A stretch of DNA of 64,000 nucleotides from Allolobophora icterica (GCA_963556255.1 OY744604.1:71462390-71526389); one strand, 5' to 3'; positions 11,961 to 22,069 are shown, counted from the stretch's first letter. The notes: generated from the letters alone by a model not told the origin. Numbers and translations are program-made.

Positions 11961-12112
11961 GTAAGTTTTATTTATTTTAAATACACTCTTTGGCTAAGAG
12001 AATGGTATGAAAGTAATTAGCTAACTAAGTAGTACCAACAAGATTGCAATTGTTGAACTAGATCAAAGGTGGTATGCTAGGCCTATCCGCGATAATTTTG
12101 TATTGTGAATAG

Positions 12113-12914
12113 TGTAACGGACCAGGATGGAGCAAACTTTCATTATTGGGCGCTATAGAAGTTGTAGTAAGGTTGGTTAGGTGCTGTGGACCTCAAGGAA
12201 GGTCAATGGGTCCTGTGAGGCCCAGTTTGATACACCAGTGAGGCCTCGTGCCTCTGTGAGGCCTCGTGCCTCAGTGAGGTCCGATGCCCGGGGACTGATG
12301 CGCGGGAAGGCCCAGTGCCCGGGGACTGATGCGCGGGAAGGCCCAGTGCCCGGGGACTGATGCCCCAGTGAGGCCCAGTGCCTCAGTGAGGCCTCGGAAA
12401 CCATATAAAAGGGGCCTCGTGCTTTGAATCGAGGGAGACGATCGCCGGGGACTATTGTGGCGAAGCCCTTGTCGGATGCTGGGACATTTTATAGGAGAAG
12501 AAGGGGTTCTCGATAGAGCAGGGTGAGACGTTTTCTTCGTGAGGCATCGATGTAATTACTGCAATTAATTCTGTACACGAAAAGATTGTTTGTTTCGACA
12601 CGAGAAGTGTTATGGTTTTGTGATTCTCTGGAAATACCGAATTATTGTGAATTTCGTGATCACTTGGATCTTAATACAAGTCTTCAATCGTCATTCGTCT
12701 TGTCATTGTTTAGTCGATCGGTTGTAAGGAAACTCGCAAGTCCTTCGACGACATCGGAGGCCTTATCTACGCGTACACGTCCAGGGCCTTCTTAACCACT
12801 CGGCTGGCCTTGGAGGTATACGGTATATTGAGAGATATACCCCGGTGAGAGAGAGGTTCATTTCCGCCACACTGGCCCCACAAGTGGGGTAGCGAAGAGC
12901 TCATTTCCGCCACA
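12113..12914 (+). repeat. 5' LTR (802 bp)
   Basis: Begins TGTAACGG and ends CCGCCACA. It holds a G/C-rich minisatellite (GCCCGGGGACTGATGC and GTGAGGCC units, about 12230-12395), then a TATA box and a transcript leader. The last 45 bp contain an extra copy of the LTR-end/PBS-like motif (TTTCCGCCACACTGGCCCCA at about 12865), a tandem duplication of the LTR/PBS border present in both LTRs. Confidence 0.95.
12404..12410 (+). promoter_or_regulatory. TATA box of the 5' LTR
   Basis: TATAAAA in CCATATAAAAGGGGCCTC just after the minisatellite; it places transcription start near 12435 and so defines a U3 of about 320 bp. The same box is in the 3' LTR at 20815-20821. Confidence 0.7.
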
Positions 12915-12932
12915 CTGGCACCAGAAGTGTGG
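12915..12932 (+). other. Primer binding site
   Basis: CTGGCACCAGAAGTGTGG begins right after the 5' LTR; TGG pairs with the CCA end of a tRNA. I do not identify the tRNA. Confidence 0.65.
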
Positions 12933-12975
12933 TATTGAAAGGACGAGTTTTGATCGACAGCAACCGGAAAAAGCG

Positions 12976-15900
12976 ATGGAAGACGAGGAGGTGATCATTC
13001 GACGAAGACCGCGGGGCATCGAGGATCCGGTCTCGGGCACTTCAACTCCCGTGAGAAGACGGCAAACGACGGAGGCCTCACCAGAACGGAGTCCTTTCGA
13101 GGTCATTGACGATGGTGACCTGAGGCCCGATGAACTGAGCGGACGAGAAAGACCAGAAGAAACAATGTCGCCACAGAAATTGCTGGAAGGCATCGGGGGC
13201 CTTCTGAAGACGAGACCGATGCAGATGAAACCAGGGAAGTTCGACGGAACCGGATCGTTGGAGTCGTTCCTGGCTCAATTCGAGGTATGTGCAACACATA
13301 ACCGATGGACGGCCTCGGATAAGATCGACTTCCTCCGATGTGCATTGGAGAAAACTGCGACTCAGTTGTTATGGGACTTCGGCGCTCGACAGGATGTAAC
13401 ATATGAAGAATTGGTCGGACGTCTGAGACAACGGTATGGCATGGAAGGCCAGGCCGAGATGTTCCGTGCGCAGCTCTACTACCGACGTCAGCGAGCTGGT
13501 GAGAACCTTAGCGACCTTCTTCATGATATTCGGCGACTTGTGGTCCTCGCGTACCCGGTTCCATCCAATGAGACTACGCAGATCATCGCCAGGGACTCTT
13601 TCTTGGAAGCCATGCGGGACCTCAAGGTTCGCGAGCGAGAGCCAAAAAGTTTGGACGAGGCCTACCGGACGGCGCTTCGTCTCGAGGCCTACCGGCAGAC
13701 GACGGATACAGACGATCGGAGAAGGCAGCCGAACAGAGTGAGAGGAACGCAAGAAGCCGACCTCGACGCTCAGATCCAGTCACGGATAGACCGCTTTCTC
13801 GCTGAGCAACGCGAGGAGCAACGAAGATGGCAACGAGAGCTGGAGAGTAACATCGACCGACAACTCCGAGAACTGCGAGGCCCAGTTGCGACGACCGATG
13901 CAACCGGGCGAGATGCTCGGCCTCCGGAAGGCAACCAAGGAGTTTCACGGCGGACGGCGGCCTGCTTCAACTGTGGCCGACCCGGTCACTTCGCTCGCAA
14001 CTGCCGGCAAGGCCGCCGGCCCTTCAATCGTCAGCCAGCAACGGCAACGGTCGGTATGGAACCGACCGATGCAACGGAGGAAGTTGTCACTAACCACACG
14101 GCGCGGTCAAGGCTTCCGAACCGCGCAACCAACAACGCCATCTACATACGAGGTATAGTCAACGGACGACCGCAGACCTGCCTCATCGACACTGGATCAG
14201 AAGTAAGCCTGGTACCGCTTTCTACTGTTGAAGGGTTAGACTTACGTCCTTGTAATCGCTTTTTGATGGCTGCTAATGGGTCTAATATACGGGTCCTTGG
14301 AGAAGTAAACATCCCGATTAAAATTCGGACGGGTTTTGAAATTCACACGGGTTTTCTGGTCTCGGACCAAGTTGCTGAACCTTTGTTAGGTATGGATTGG
14401 CTAAGGGAGCACCGATGTCGCTTAGGGTTTGGTGCTGGGGCCTTGTTTGTTGGCCGTCGACGTGTCTCTCTTGTAAGGGGCAATGGGTCCATGTGGTGCC
14501 GGCGCGTGATCGTCGCTGAGGAGGTTGTGATATCGCCTAAGTGCCAGCAGGATGTGGTAGTTAAGACGCAGTATGGGGACTTAGCTACTAAAGCGCCTGC
14601 ATGGATGAATGAGGCCGTAGAGGTCCAGCCTGGTGTTCACTTAGCCCGAGTAGTAGTAGCAGATCATGTGGATACAACTCAGGTAAGGGTGGTAAACCTT
14701 AGTGAAGACCCGGTTAAGCTAAGTAGGGACCAACTGCTAGGAGGCTTACACCCAGTAGAGGTTGAATGCAGCAGTGTTAGCAAGGAAGGCAGAGGTCGGG
14801 TTGAGGGTGATTTTTCACTTGACTTTTTGCTAGAAGATCTTCCGGAAGAGGTGGGGCCGGATGATCGTATACAGCTGCGAAACTTGTTGGCAGAATATAA
14901 GGATATATTTTCTGCAACGGAAGGAGATCTTGGTAGAACGACCGTGACTACACATAAGATAGACACCGGTGATGCACGACCGGTAAGACAGCCTTTAAGG
15001 CGACAGCCATTGCCGTATAGGACTGCAGTAGATGAGCATCTGGATAGTATGTTGGCTGCTGGGACCATTGAACCTGCTGTTAGTGAATGGGCGTCCAATG
15101 TAGTGCTGGCCCGTAAGAAAGATGGCACCTTGAGATTCTGTATTGACTATAGACAGTTGAATGATAGGACTAAGAAGGACTCGTATCCGCTTCCACGGAT
15201 TGATGAATGTTTAGACGCACTTGCTGGTGGTGGGTGGTTCAGCACCCTGGATTTACGGAGCGGCTATCACCAGGTGGCCTTGGACCAGAAAGATGCAGAC
15301 AAGACTGCCTTTGTTACACGACGGGGTATCTTTCAATGGAATGTGATGCCGTTCGGGCTCTGTAATGCGCCAAGTACTTTTCAGAGGCTGATGGATATCG
15401 TCCTCTCCGGTTTAAACTTTGAGATTTGCCTAGTTTATCTGGACGATGTGATAATTTTCGGAAGCACTATAGAACAGCATCTCGACCGATTGAAGCAGGT
15501 GTTTCAGCGACTGAGAGAGGCTAATCTAAAGCTTAAGCCTAGCAAATGCCGTTTAATGCGCAGGGCAGTTAATTTCCTAGGACACATCATTACACCAGAA
15601 GGAGTGTCGATGGACCCGTCTAAGATACAGGATGTTGTTGAGTGGCCTACCCCTCAATGGTTGAGGGATGTACGAGCATTCGTAGGGTTGTGCTCCTACT
15701 ACAGGCGCTTCATTCGTGATTTTTCTATGATAGCGGCCCCGCTATTTGCTTTGACAAAGAAGGGTAGGGCCTTCGAATGGGATTTGACCTGCCAGGAAGC
15801 ATTTGAACGGTTGAAAACCGCCTTGACAACCGCACCAATTCTAGCTTTGCCTGGGGATGAAGGAGTTTACGTGCTGGATTGTGATGCATGTGACTTAGGC

Positions 15901-16134
15901 ATAGGAGCAGTTTTGTCTCAACGCATTGAAGGCGAGGAAAGGGTAATAGCTTATGGCAGTCGTCTTCTGTCCAATGCAGAAAGGAATTACTGTGTTACTC
16001 GTAGGGAGTTGCTTGCAATAGTACACTTTACGAAGTTGTATAGACAATACCTGTTGGGTCGTCCATTTGTGTTAAGGACGGACCACGCCGCCTTGCAATG
16101 GCTTCAGCGAACTCCGGAGCCTATTGGCCAATAG
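12976..16134 (+). CDS. Gag-Pol polyprotein (Gag, protease, RT, partial RNase H)
   Basis: ATG at 12976 is 61 bp after the LTR. About residues 75-235 form a retrotransposon Gag capsid region. A CCHC knuckle (CFNCGRPGHFARNC) sits at 330-343. The aspartic protease motif DTGS is at 405-408. The reverse transcriptase has YLDD at 821-824. RNase H starts near 965 with DCDACD. Gag and Pol share one frame without a frameshift. The frame stops at UAG (16132-16134) inside RNase H, and the same frame continues at once on the other side. Whether the stop is read through or is a disabling mutation is undecided; readthrough signals normally lie between domains, so a mutation is likelier. Confidence 0.93.
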   Translation: MEDEEVIIRRRPRGIEDPVSGTSTPVRRRQTTEASPERSPFEVIDDGDLRPDELSGRERPEETMSPQKLLEGIGGLLKTRPMQMKPGKFDGTGSLESFLAQFEVCATHNRWTASDKIDFLRCALEKTATQLLWDFGARQDVTYEELVGRLRQRYGMEGQAEMFRAQLYYRRQRAGENLSDLLHDIRRLVVLAYPVPSNETTQIIARDSFLEAMRDLKVREREPKSLDEAYRTALRLEAYRQTTDTDDRRRQPNRVRGTQEADLDAQIQSRIDRFLAEQREEQRRWQRELESNIDRQLRELRGPVATTDATGRDARPPEGNQGVSRRTAACFNCGRPGHFARNCRQGRRPFNRQPATATVGMEPTDATEEVVTNHTARSRLPNRATNNAIYIRGIVNGRPQTCLIDTGSEVSLVPLSTVEGLDLRPCNRFLMAANGSNIRVLGEVNIPIKIRTGFEIHTGFLVSDQVAEPLLGMDWLREHRCRLGFGAGALFVGRRRVSLVRGNGSMWCRRVIVAEEVVISPKCQQDVVVKTQYGDLATKAPAWMNEAVEVQPGVHLARVVVADHVDTTQVRVVNLSEDPVKLSRDQLLGGLHPVEVECSSVSKEGRGRVEGDFSLDFLLEDLPEEVGPDDRIQLRNLLAEYKDIFSATEGDLGRTTVTTHKIDTGDARPVRQPLRRQPLPYRTAVDEHLDSMLAAGTIEPAVSEWASNVVLARKKDGTLRFCIDYRQLNDRTKKDSYPLPRIDECLDALAGGGWFSTLDLRSGYHQVALDQKDADKTAFVTRRGIFQWNVMPFGLCNAPSTFQRLMDIVLSGLNFEICLVYLDDVIIFGSTIEQHLDRLKQVFQRLREANLKLKPSKCRLMRRAVNFLGHIITPEGVSMDPSKIQDVVEWPTPQWLRDVRAFVGLCSYYRRFIRDFSMIAAPLFALTKKGRAFEWDLTCQEAFERLKTALTTAPILALPGDEGVYVLDCDACDLGIGAVLSQRIEGEERVIAYGSRLLSNAERNYCVTRRELLAIVHFTKLYRQYLLGRPFVLRTDHAALQWLQRTPEPIGQ

Positions 16135-17712
16135 GGGCGTTGGTTGGAAAGGTTGGCTGAGTTCGAATTTCAGATAATACACCGACCGGGTCGACAGCAT
16201 GGAAACGCGGACGCGCTTTCCAGGAAGCCATGCCGTCAATGCGGCTATGAGACTTGGAGTGAGGTAGCCGCGGTGACTGAAGTGGCGGGGCCTGGTGTAG
16301 CAGATAATGAGCCCGGGACCCCGGAGTCATTAGATAAGGCACAGGAAGAAGACCCGGACCTTGGTATAGTGAGATCGTGGCTGAAGGAAGGTGGGCAGGT
16401 CCCCGATCTTGTACAAATCCTGTATGAGAATGCTGCTATAAAGACGTATTGGCATCAACGAGAACAGTTGTATTTGCTAGGAGGCGTCTTATATCGCCGA
16501 ACGCCTGACGATGTGGAACAGTTAGTAATGCCTAAGGTCCGACGCGAAGAGTTCCTTAGGCTGGCTCACACGGGAATTACGGGAGGTCATTTGGGGACCC
16601 GACGCACAAGATGGCAAATGCGACGTAGAGCATACTGGGTAGGTTGGTCTAAAGAGACCAAACGCTTTTGTCAGCGTTGTTCACAATGCGCCCAGTACCA
16701 CCGCGGACAACCTCCTCGGCAGGGCCCGCTGCAACCACTGCCTTGTGGGGAACCCTTTGAGCGACTAAGCCTAGACATTACCGGCCCTCACCCAAGGAGC
16801 CGACGGGGTCATGTTTATATTTTAACGGTCATGGACAATTTTACTAAATTTGTCGAGGCCATTCCCATGGGTAATCAGGAAGCGATATCGGTGGCTAGAG
16901 CGTTAGTCGAAAATGTAATTGTGAGGTACGGGGCCCCGTTGCAAATACTTACTGACCAGGGAACGAATTTTGATGGGAATCTTTTCCGGGAGCTCTGTAA
17001 AATATTGGGCATTGATAAGGTCAGAACCTCTGCTTACCACCCAAGCGGAAATGGGATGATCGAAAGGTTTCACAAAACTTTAAACGCCATGTTGGGGAAG
17101 GTTATATGCAGCCATCAAAGGGATTGGGACGACGTCTTGCCCCATGTCCTGGCCGCCTACCGGGCGTCGCTGCATGAAACGACGGGCTTCAGTCCGAACT
17201 TCCTCATGTTTGGTCGCGAGGCAAGAGCACCAGTGGATCTTGTCTACGGTCGACCTCCGGATGCCGATCGCACGGATGGTACCTACGTGAGCTATGTTCG
17301 GGACTTTGCTGAACGAATGGAGAATGCATATCGACTTGTCCGCGAACAGTTGAAAGTCACGGCGGAACGACGTCGCCATACATATGATCTTCGAGTTCGT
17401 CCCGCGCGGTTCAAGTCTGGGGACCGCGTATTCTACTTCACACCGCGTCGTCATCGAGGCCGCACTCCGAAATGGACCCGTATGTTCACGGGGCCATTTA
17501 CTGTGGTGGAGCAGCGAGGAGCTGTAAACTACGTAATCCGGAAGACAGCCAATTCCAGACCGTTTACAGTGCACGTCGACAAATTAAAGTTATGTTTCGA
17601 CGAAGGGATATCAAGGGAAGAAGAGGCGCCGCTGGATCAACCAACGAGCGAAGAGACGGATAGAGGCCGACCTCGGCGAGAGACTCGCCGGCCGGCACGT
17701 TATTGTCAGTAA
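16135..17712 (+). CDS. Pol continuation: RNase H end and integrase
   Basis: Same frame as gag-pol, directly after the UAG; the apparent start at 16144 is a TTG and not a real initiator. It begins with the C-terminal RNase H block (HRPGRQHGNADALSR). The integrase H2C2 zinc domain follows (His142/His149, Cys179/Cys182 counting from 16144), then the D,D35E core with D211, D271 and E307. A GPF-type module (FTGPFTVVEQRGAVNYVIRK) follows near the C-terminus. No chromodomain is evident. Its position after RNase H is the Ty3/gypsy order. Confidence 0.92.
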   Translation, partial: GRWLERLAEFEFQIIHRPGRQHGNADALSRKPCRQCGYETWSEVAAVTEVAGPGVADNEPGTPESLDKAQEEDPDLGIVRSWLKEGGQVPDLVQILYENAAIKTYWHQREQLYLLGGVLYRRTPDDVEQLVMPKVRREEFLRLAHTGITGGHLGTRRTRWQMRRRAYWVGWSKETKRFCQRCSQCAQYHRGQPPRQGPLQPLPCGEPFERLSLDITGPHPRSRRGHVYILTVMDNFTKFVEAIPMGNQEAISVARALVENVIVRYGAPLQILTDQGTNFDGNLFRELCKILGIDKVRTSAYHPSGNGMIERFHKTLNAMLGKVICSHQRDWDDVLPHVLAAYRASLHETTGFSPNFLMFGREARAPVDLVYGRPPDADRTDGTYVSYVRDFAERMENAYRLVREQLKVTAERRRHTYDLRVRPARFKSGDRVFYFTPRRHRGRTPKWTRMFTGPFTVVEQRGAVNYVIRKTANSRPFTVHVDKLKLCFDEGISREEEAPLDQPTSEETDRGRPRRETRRPARYCQ

Positions 17713-18002
17713 AGAGGTTGACGTTGGATGGCTCGGGCCTTGCGGTTACGCCCGGACGTCCGAAGTAATGTTCTGTAGTGCAGCTGGTTGGCAACTGCTG
17801 TGACGATGCTGATCTGATAATGTTTCTGTGTTGCAGGCAGCTGGGATACTGTTGCTGTCAAGCGAATTAGCAAGGAAAGCTAGAACACAGAATACCATTC
17901 TTAACGAGGCTTTGTATTGAAAAATTGTTGCTTATAGAATGTGTAATTTAGTTTTGCTGAAGTGAAGCATAATTTTGTAATTTTTGTTCATGTAGTGATG
18001 CA

Positions 18003-18350
18003 ATGGCTGATGAGATTGACCGCACCGAAGTGGTGAGAGAAATTCTTCCCTTTGAAGACAATGTCATAGATTTTCACCTCGACGAAATTGATCTGGTGGC
18101 TTTAATGGAGGATGAAATTGATACGAGTGAATTAGAATTATTTTTGGAGTGTGCTGATGAAGCTATGGAACCGCCCTTGTCGCCGGACTTGGCCGAGCTA
18201 GAGTTGTCATCACTATTTTTCTATGGTGTGGATGAGATTGATCTCTGTGGGTTAAACATGTCGTGTCCCGATGCCTTTGAAGATTATGCATTCTTAAACT
18301 GTTGTCTTAAGGGCATCTGGTGCCCTTACAATTGGTGCTCATCTTTTTAA
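18003..18350 (+). CDS. Accessory acidic protein with DEID motifs, 115 aa
   Basis: Lies between integrase and the 3' LTR. No homologue recognised. Strongly acidic. The motif DEID occurs four times (residues 3-6, 27-30, 37-40, 77-80), twice as DEIDL. A central ELSSLFFYGVDEIDL segment resembles DVDLSSLFPY in the second accessory ORF, hinting at a shared origin. The C-terminal 30 residues hold six of the protein's cysteines. No signal peptide or membrane span, so it is not an envelope. Acidic and hydrophobic repeats would suit a transactivation or protein-binding role; that is inference. Intact ATG-to-stop frame in an otherwise young element. Confidence 0.6.
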   Translation: MADEIDRTEVVREILPFEDNVIDFHLDEIDLVALMEDEIDTSELELFLECADEAMEPPLSPDLAELELSSLFFYGVDEIDLCGLNMSCPDAFEDYAFLNCCLKGIWCPYNWCSSF

Positions 18351-18470
18351 GAGTTAACTTGAGCGGTAGTCTGATAGATTTCTTTTAAGTTACCGTGTGC
18401 ACGAGAAATTAATACTTATGCGCTATATAAATGCAATGGCTTAATTATCGTTTGGGTTGACGTAAGAGAG

Positions 18471-18655
18471 TCGTAACAATTAACGGTTTTGAATTAGCAG
18501 CGTAAGTTTTATTGTGTGGCCAAAGTTAGAAATTTGGTGTTAGATGTTATTGTTTATTGATATTGTTGGTCATTGATTAATTTAGTAGGACCGGAATAAT
18601 TAACGGTTTGAATTAGCAGCGTAAGTTTTATTGTGTGGTTAAAGTTAGAAATTTA
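18471..18655 (+). repeat. Internal tandem duplication between accessory ORFs
   Basis: A block containing GAATTAGCAGCGTAAGTTTT and ATTGTGTGG..AAAGTTAGAAATTT occurs twice about 118 bp apart (about 18490 and 18608). Each copy includes a GTAAGT sequence that could act as a splice donor. Function unknown. Confidence 0.7.
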
Positions 18656-18990
18656 AGATGTGGTGCTGTTTAATTTCGAACAAAATGCTATTGTTCAGTG
18701 ATTGTGGCCGTACGCGTTCAGTGGGGCCTAGTGCTTCAGTGGGGCCTTAGTGCCCGAGACCTTAGTGCCTGGGCTTTAGTGTTCAAGGTCTTGTCGCCTG
18801 AGGTCCTAGTGCCCAGCGAGGTCCTAGTGCCCAGTGAGGTCCAGTGCCCGGGAGGGCCCATTGGTCCTAGTGCCTCGGGGTCTTATGCCTTACGTCTTGA
18901 GCATAAAAGACATAGATTCTTCTTTTGTGTATTATTACTGTGGTCAACCGGTTACAGATCGCTAAAGACTCTCACAGATTTATATCGATC

Positions 18991-19998
18991 ATGGATCGGC
19001 GTGGATTTCGACGCTGCTCGCAATGTTTTACTTTGTTCTCCGGAAAATATGCGGGGCATTCATTGGCGAAGCATTTGAAGCACTTCCATTCAGAGGTTGT
19101 GCGACGGGTCGTTGACACTGGAGAGGTTATGGAAGTCGAAGTTGAGGCCGGACCGAGCGGTCAACGGCCAAGGGAGACAATGAACGAAGAAAGGGACGAG
19201 CACTCGTCCGACCTTCTATGTTCCGAGACTCTGGAAAAACTGCCTGGCGCTTCGTCGCTGTCGGGCTTTGAAGATGTGGACCTTTCCTCCCTGTTTCCAT
19301 ACGTGCTGGGGGGTATGGAACAGTTCGATCCGTGGCGTGGACTAGCTGAAAGCCAGTCGGGCTCGACCGCACAATCGAAACATGGAGCTGATGAACTGCT
19401 GGTCAAAGTGATGGTTGCTACGCCTCAAAATACCAAGGATGACACTCCTACTGTGAATGTTACTCGTGCCATTTTGGAGTCAGATAACTGCCAGGAAATA
19501 ATGAATTCGAATGCGACCGATCCGACGTTTTCTTCAGTGGTTGCGGTTGCGGAAACCGGCGTGGGTACACCCGAACCGGTCCCTGGACCTTCATATTCAC
19601 CTATATCTTCGCCCAGTCACTCGGAAGAAGAATTCCCTCCTGCATCCATCGCAGTAGCCCGGTCTAAGGAGTTGGCCTTGCTCTGTGATAAGGCTAAGTC
19701 GTGGAACCGCACTTGCAACCCAGAAAGGTTCGGGCACTTGGTTGCGCCGAAACTGTCGACATTTTCTGTGGAAGAAGCCGAAGATGTATTCCGCTGGTAT
19801 CAGTCCCCAAAAGAATGTCTGATTGAAAGTGTGGATATAAACATTCCCCCACCTTCAACTCCGGACCTGCGTGTGAAAGAAGAAGAAGGAGTTAAAGTTG
19901 GAGCGAGCTTGGAGTTGTCAGAAACCATAGTTATCGAGTCTGACCCAGAAATAGAGATGGTTGTGATTAGTTCGGACGAGGAACCCGATTGTAAGTAA
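18991..19998 (+). CDS. Accessory protein with Cys2His2-like finger and C-terminal SIM-like motifs, 335 aa
   Basis: First true ATG is 18991; the frame is also open upstream, but only from a non-ATG codon. Residues 9-33 form a finger-like block: Cys9, Cys12, His28, His33, with a basic start (RRGFRRCSQC). The middle is acidic and Ser/Pro-rich, with DVDLSSLFPY near residue 97 echoing the first accessory ORF. The C-terminus carries two hydrophobic-acidic motifs (IVIESDPE at 313-320, VVISSDEE at 324-331) that look like SUMO-interacting motifs, and a VKEE sumoylation-type site just before. No membrane span. Position is where env lies in errantiviruses, but it is not an envelope. DNA binding or regulatory function is inference. 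Confidence 0.65.
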   Translation: MDRRGFRRCSQCFTLFSGKYAGHSLAKHLKHFHSEVVRRVVDTGEVMEVEVEAGPSGQRPRETMNEERDEHSSDLLCSETLEKLPGASSLSGFEDVDLSSLFPYVLGGMEQFDPWRGLAESQSGSTAQSKHGADELLVKVMVATPQNTKDDTPTVNVTRAILESDNCQEIMNSNATDPTFSSVVAVAETGVGTPEPVPGPSYSPISSPSHSEEEFPPASIAVARSKELALLCDKAKSWNRTCNPERFGHLVAPKLSTFSVEEAEDVFRWYQSPKECLIESVDINIPPPSTPDLRVKEEEGVKVGASLELSETIVIESDPEIEMVVISSDEEPDCK

Positions 19999-20523
19999 AC
20001 TGTGGTCTTGATACATACAGTAGAGTTTTTCATTGTAAAGTGATTGTGGCGAAGTGCCTTCTTTTGAGTTGCAAAATGTGATCATAGTAATCGCTAATAA
20101 CTTTTTAGTTCTACGAAGTGGTTCTGAATTGTATTGCATTCCGGGATGGTTTGAGGCTGTTCTTTTTTTAGTGTTGCACTGTGAGTTGAGGATGTTTTCT
20201 TTTGGGTGACTATTGATTGAGACACTTGCAGTAGATTGTCTCGGAGGGGCCTCAGTGCCCGAGACCTTAGTGCTTTGGGCCTTAGTGCCTCGGGACTTTA
20301 TGTTATGCCTTCAGCCTAGTGTTTTTCTTTAGGTTGTAAAATGCCATTGTATTGACTCATAGTAATTACTAATGACTTTTAGTTTTACGTGATAGTTTGA
20401 AACTGCTTTCGAGGTTGCCTTTAGTGCCGAGAATGTTTTCTCTTGAATGATGATTTAATTGGAACCTTTATAGTAAATTGTCTCAGAGGGTGGGGACACC
20501 CTCTCACCCTGGCCCCCGGAGAG
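19999..20523 (+). other. 3' non-coding part of the LTR element
   Basis: No ORF. It contains scattered GGCCTTAGTGCC/GAGACCTTAGTGC repeats (also at 18716-18880) akin to the LTR minisatellite. The purine run expected before the 3' LTR is weak: only GGAGAG directly precedes it. Confidence 0.6.
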
Positions 20524-21325
20524 TGTAACGGACCAGGATGGAGCAAACTTTCATTATTGGGCGCTATAGAAGTTGTAGTAAGGTTGGTTAGGTGCTGTGG
20601 ACCTCAAGGAAGGTCAATGGGTCCTGTGAGGCCCAGTTTGATACACCAGTGAGGCCTCGTGCCTCTATGAGGCCTCGTGCCTCAGTGAGGTCCGATGCCC
20701 GGGGACTGATGCGCGGGAAGGCCCAGTGCCCGGGGACTGATGCGCGGGAAGGCCCAGTGCCCGGGGACTGATGCCCCAGTGAGGCCCAGTGCCTCAGTGA
20801 GGCCTCGGAAACCATATAAAAGGGGCCTCGTGCTTTGAATCGAGGGAGACGATCGCCGGGGACTATTGTGGCGAAGCCCTTGTCGGATGCTGGGACATTT
20901 TATAGGAGAAGAAGGGGTTCTCGATAGAGCAGGGTGAGACGTTTTCTTCGTGAGGCATCAATGTAATTACTGCAATTAATTCTGTACACGAAAAGATTGT
21001 TTGTTTCGACACGAGAAGTGTTATGGTTTTGTGATTCTCTGGAAATACCGAATTATTGTGAATTTCGTGATCACTTGGATCTTAATACAAGTCTTCAATC
21101 GTCATTCGTCTTGTCATTGTTTAGTCGATCGGTTGTAAGGAAACTCGCAAGTCCTTCGACGACATCGGAGGCCTTATCTACGCGTACACGTCCAGGGCCT
21201 TCTTAACCACTCGGCTGGCCTTGGAGGTATACGGTATATTGAGAGATATACCCCGGTGAGAGAGAGGTTCATTTCCGCCACACTGGCCCCACAAGTGGGG
21301 TAGCGAAGAGCTCATTTCCGCCACA
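20524..21325 (+). repeat. 3' LTR (802 bp)
   Basis: Same length as the 5' LTR. Two differences seen by eye (GCCTCTATGAGG against GCCTCTGTGAGG; GCATCAATG against GCATCGATG). Followed by ATAG, matching the left flank. Confidence 0.95.
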
Positions 21326-21477
21326 ATAGGCGCATGAAATTTGAACGCGCCTGAGAAAATAGTCAAAACGTCGGAAATAACGAAGTTGGATTTGATACTG
21401 CATAAAAATGACTTGAATTTCTGAATTCTTTAGTGAAAATTGCATATTTTTACGCAGGTAGATAAGCTACCCTTACT

Positions 21478-22061
21478 CAGTGTTGGGTAAACTCACACAA
21501 GAAATGAGTTAAATCAAAACTCAACTCATGCACCTCAAAATGAGTTTAAACTCAAACTCAACTCATCCTAAGTGAAACGAGTTAACTCAAACTCAGTTGT
21601 TAAATGAGTTAACTCATAAAAAATCACACGTTTCATACTAGCACGTTCTAATCGAGCAACAATTTTTCATTCACGCCTACTTGCAACAGAAAAATATTTT
21701 CCATCAAGAATACACGGTACTTCAGCCATGTTGTTCTTAACTGTTCACAATATACAAAATATGTAGTGCTTAAATACTGTCCGCTAGCAGTGTTTACGAC
21801 TCTCCCTGCCGTCACCACTCACCAGTATGGAAAGCCGACGATATAAAAAAAGGCTTGTTTCAACATAATATGTGCCGAGTGCCGAAGAGTGAGTTGAGTT
21901 TAAAATAATTGACAGTTACAACTCAAACTCACAGAAAATATGAGTTAACTCAAACTCATAACCCACACTCTTTAAGGTGAGTTAACTCAAACTCATAAAT
22001 CACAGCAAGTGAGTTAACTCGTGAGTTTAAACTCATATGAGTTAACTCATACCCAACACTG
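21478..22061. mobile_element. hAT-like MITE with iterated GAGTTAACTC motifs, TSD CCCTTACT
   Basis: The ends CAGTGTTGGGTA and TACCCAACACTG are exact inverted repeats, flanked by perfect CCCTTACT (21470-21477 and 22062-22069). Both ends are filled with AACTCAAACTCA/GAGTTAACTC units. It is 584 bp and has the same architecture as 11234-11770 but a different motif. Confidence 0.93.
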
Positions 22062-22069
22062 CCCTTACT

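Larger units (their letters stand above)
12113..21325 (+). mobile_element. Ty3/gypsy LTR retrotransposon, near-complete, with accessory ORFs
   Basis: A 9.2-kb element with 802-bp LTRs, a PBS, one long gag-pol frame in the order Gag, zinc knuckle, protease, RT, RNase H, integrase (Ty3/gypsy order), then two extra ORFs before the 3' LTR. The flanks share ATAG (12109-12112 and 21326-21329); the duplication can also be read as AATAG if the LTR ends one base earlier. By eye the LTRs differ at only two positions, so insertion is recent. A UAG interrupts the frame in RNase H. It inserted 3' of the Mab-21-like gene, in the same orientation. Confidence 0.95.

Noticed and set aside
18003..19998. Envelope gene in the gypsy element
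   Set aside because: Neither accessory ORF has a signal peptide, membrane span, or Cys/glycosylation pattern of an envelope protein.
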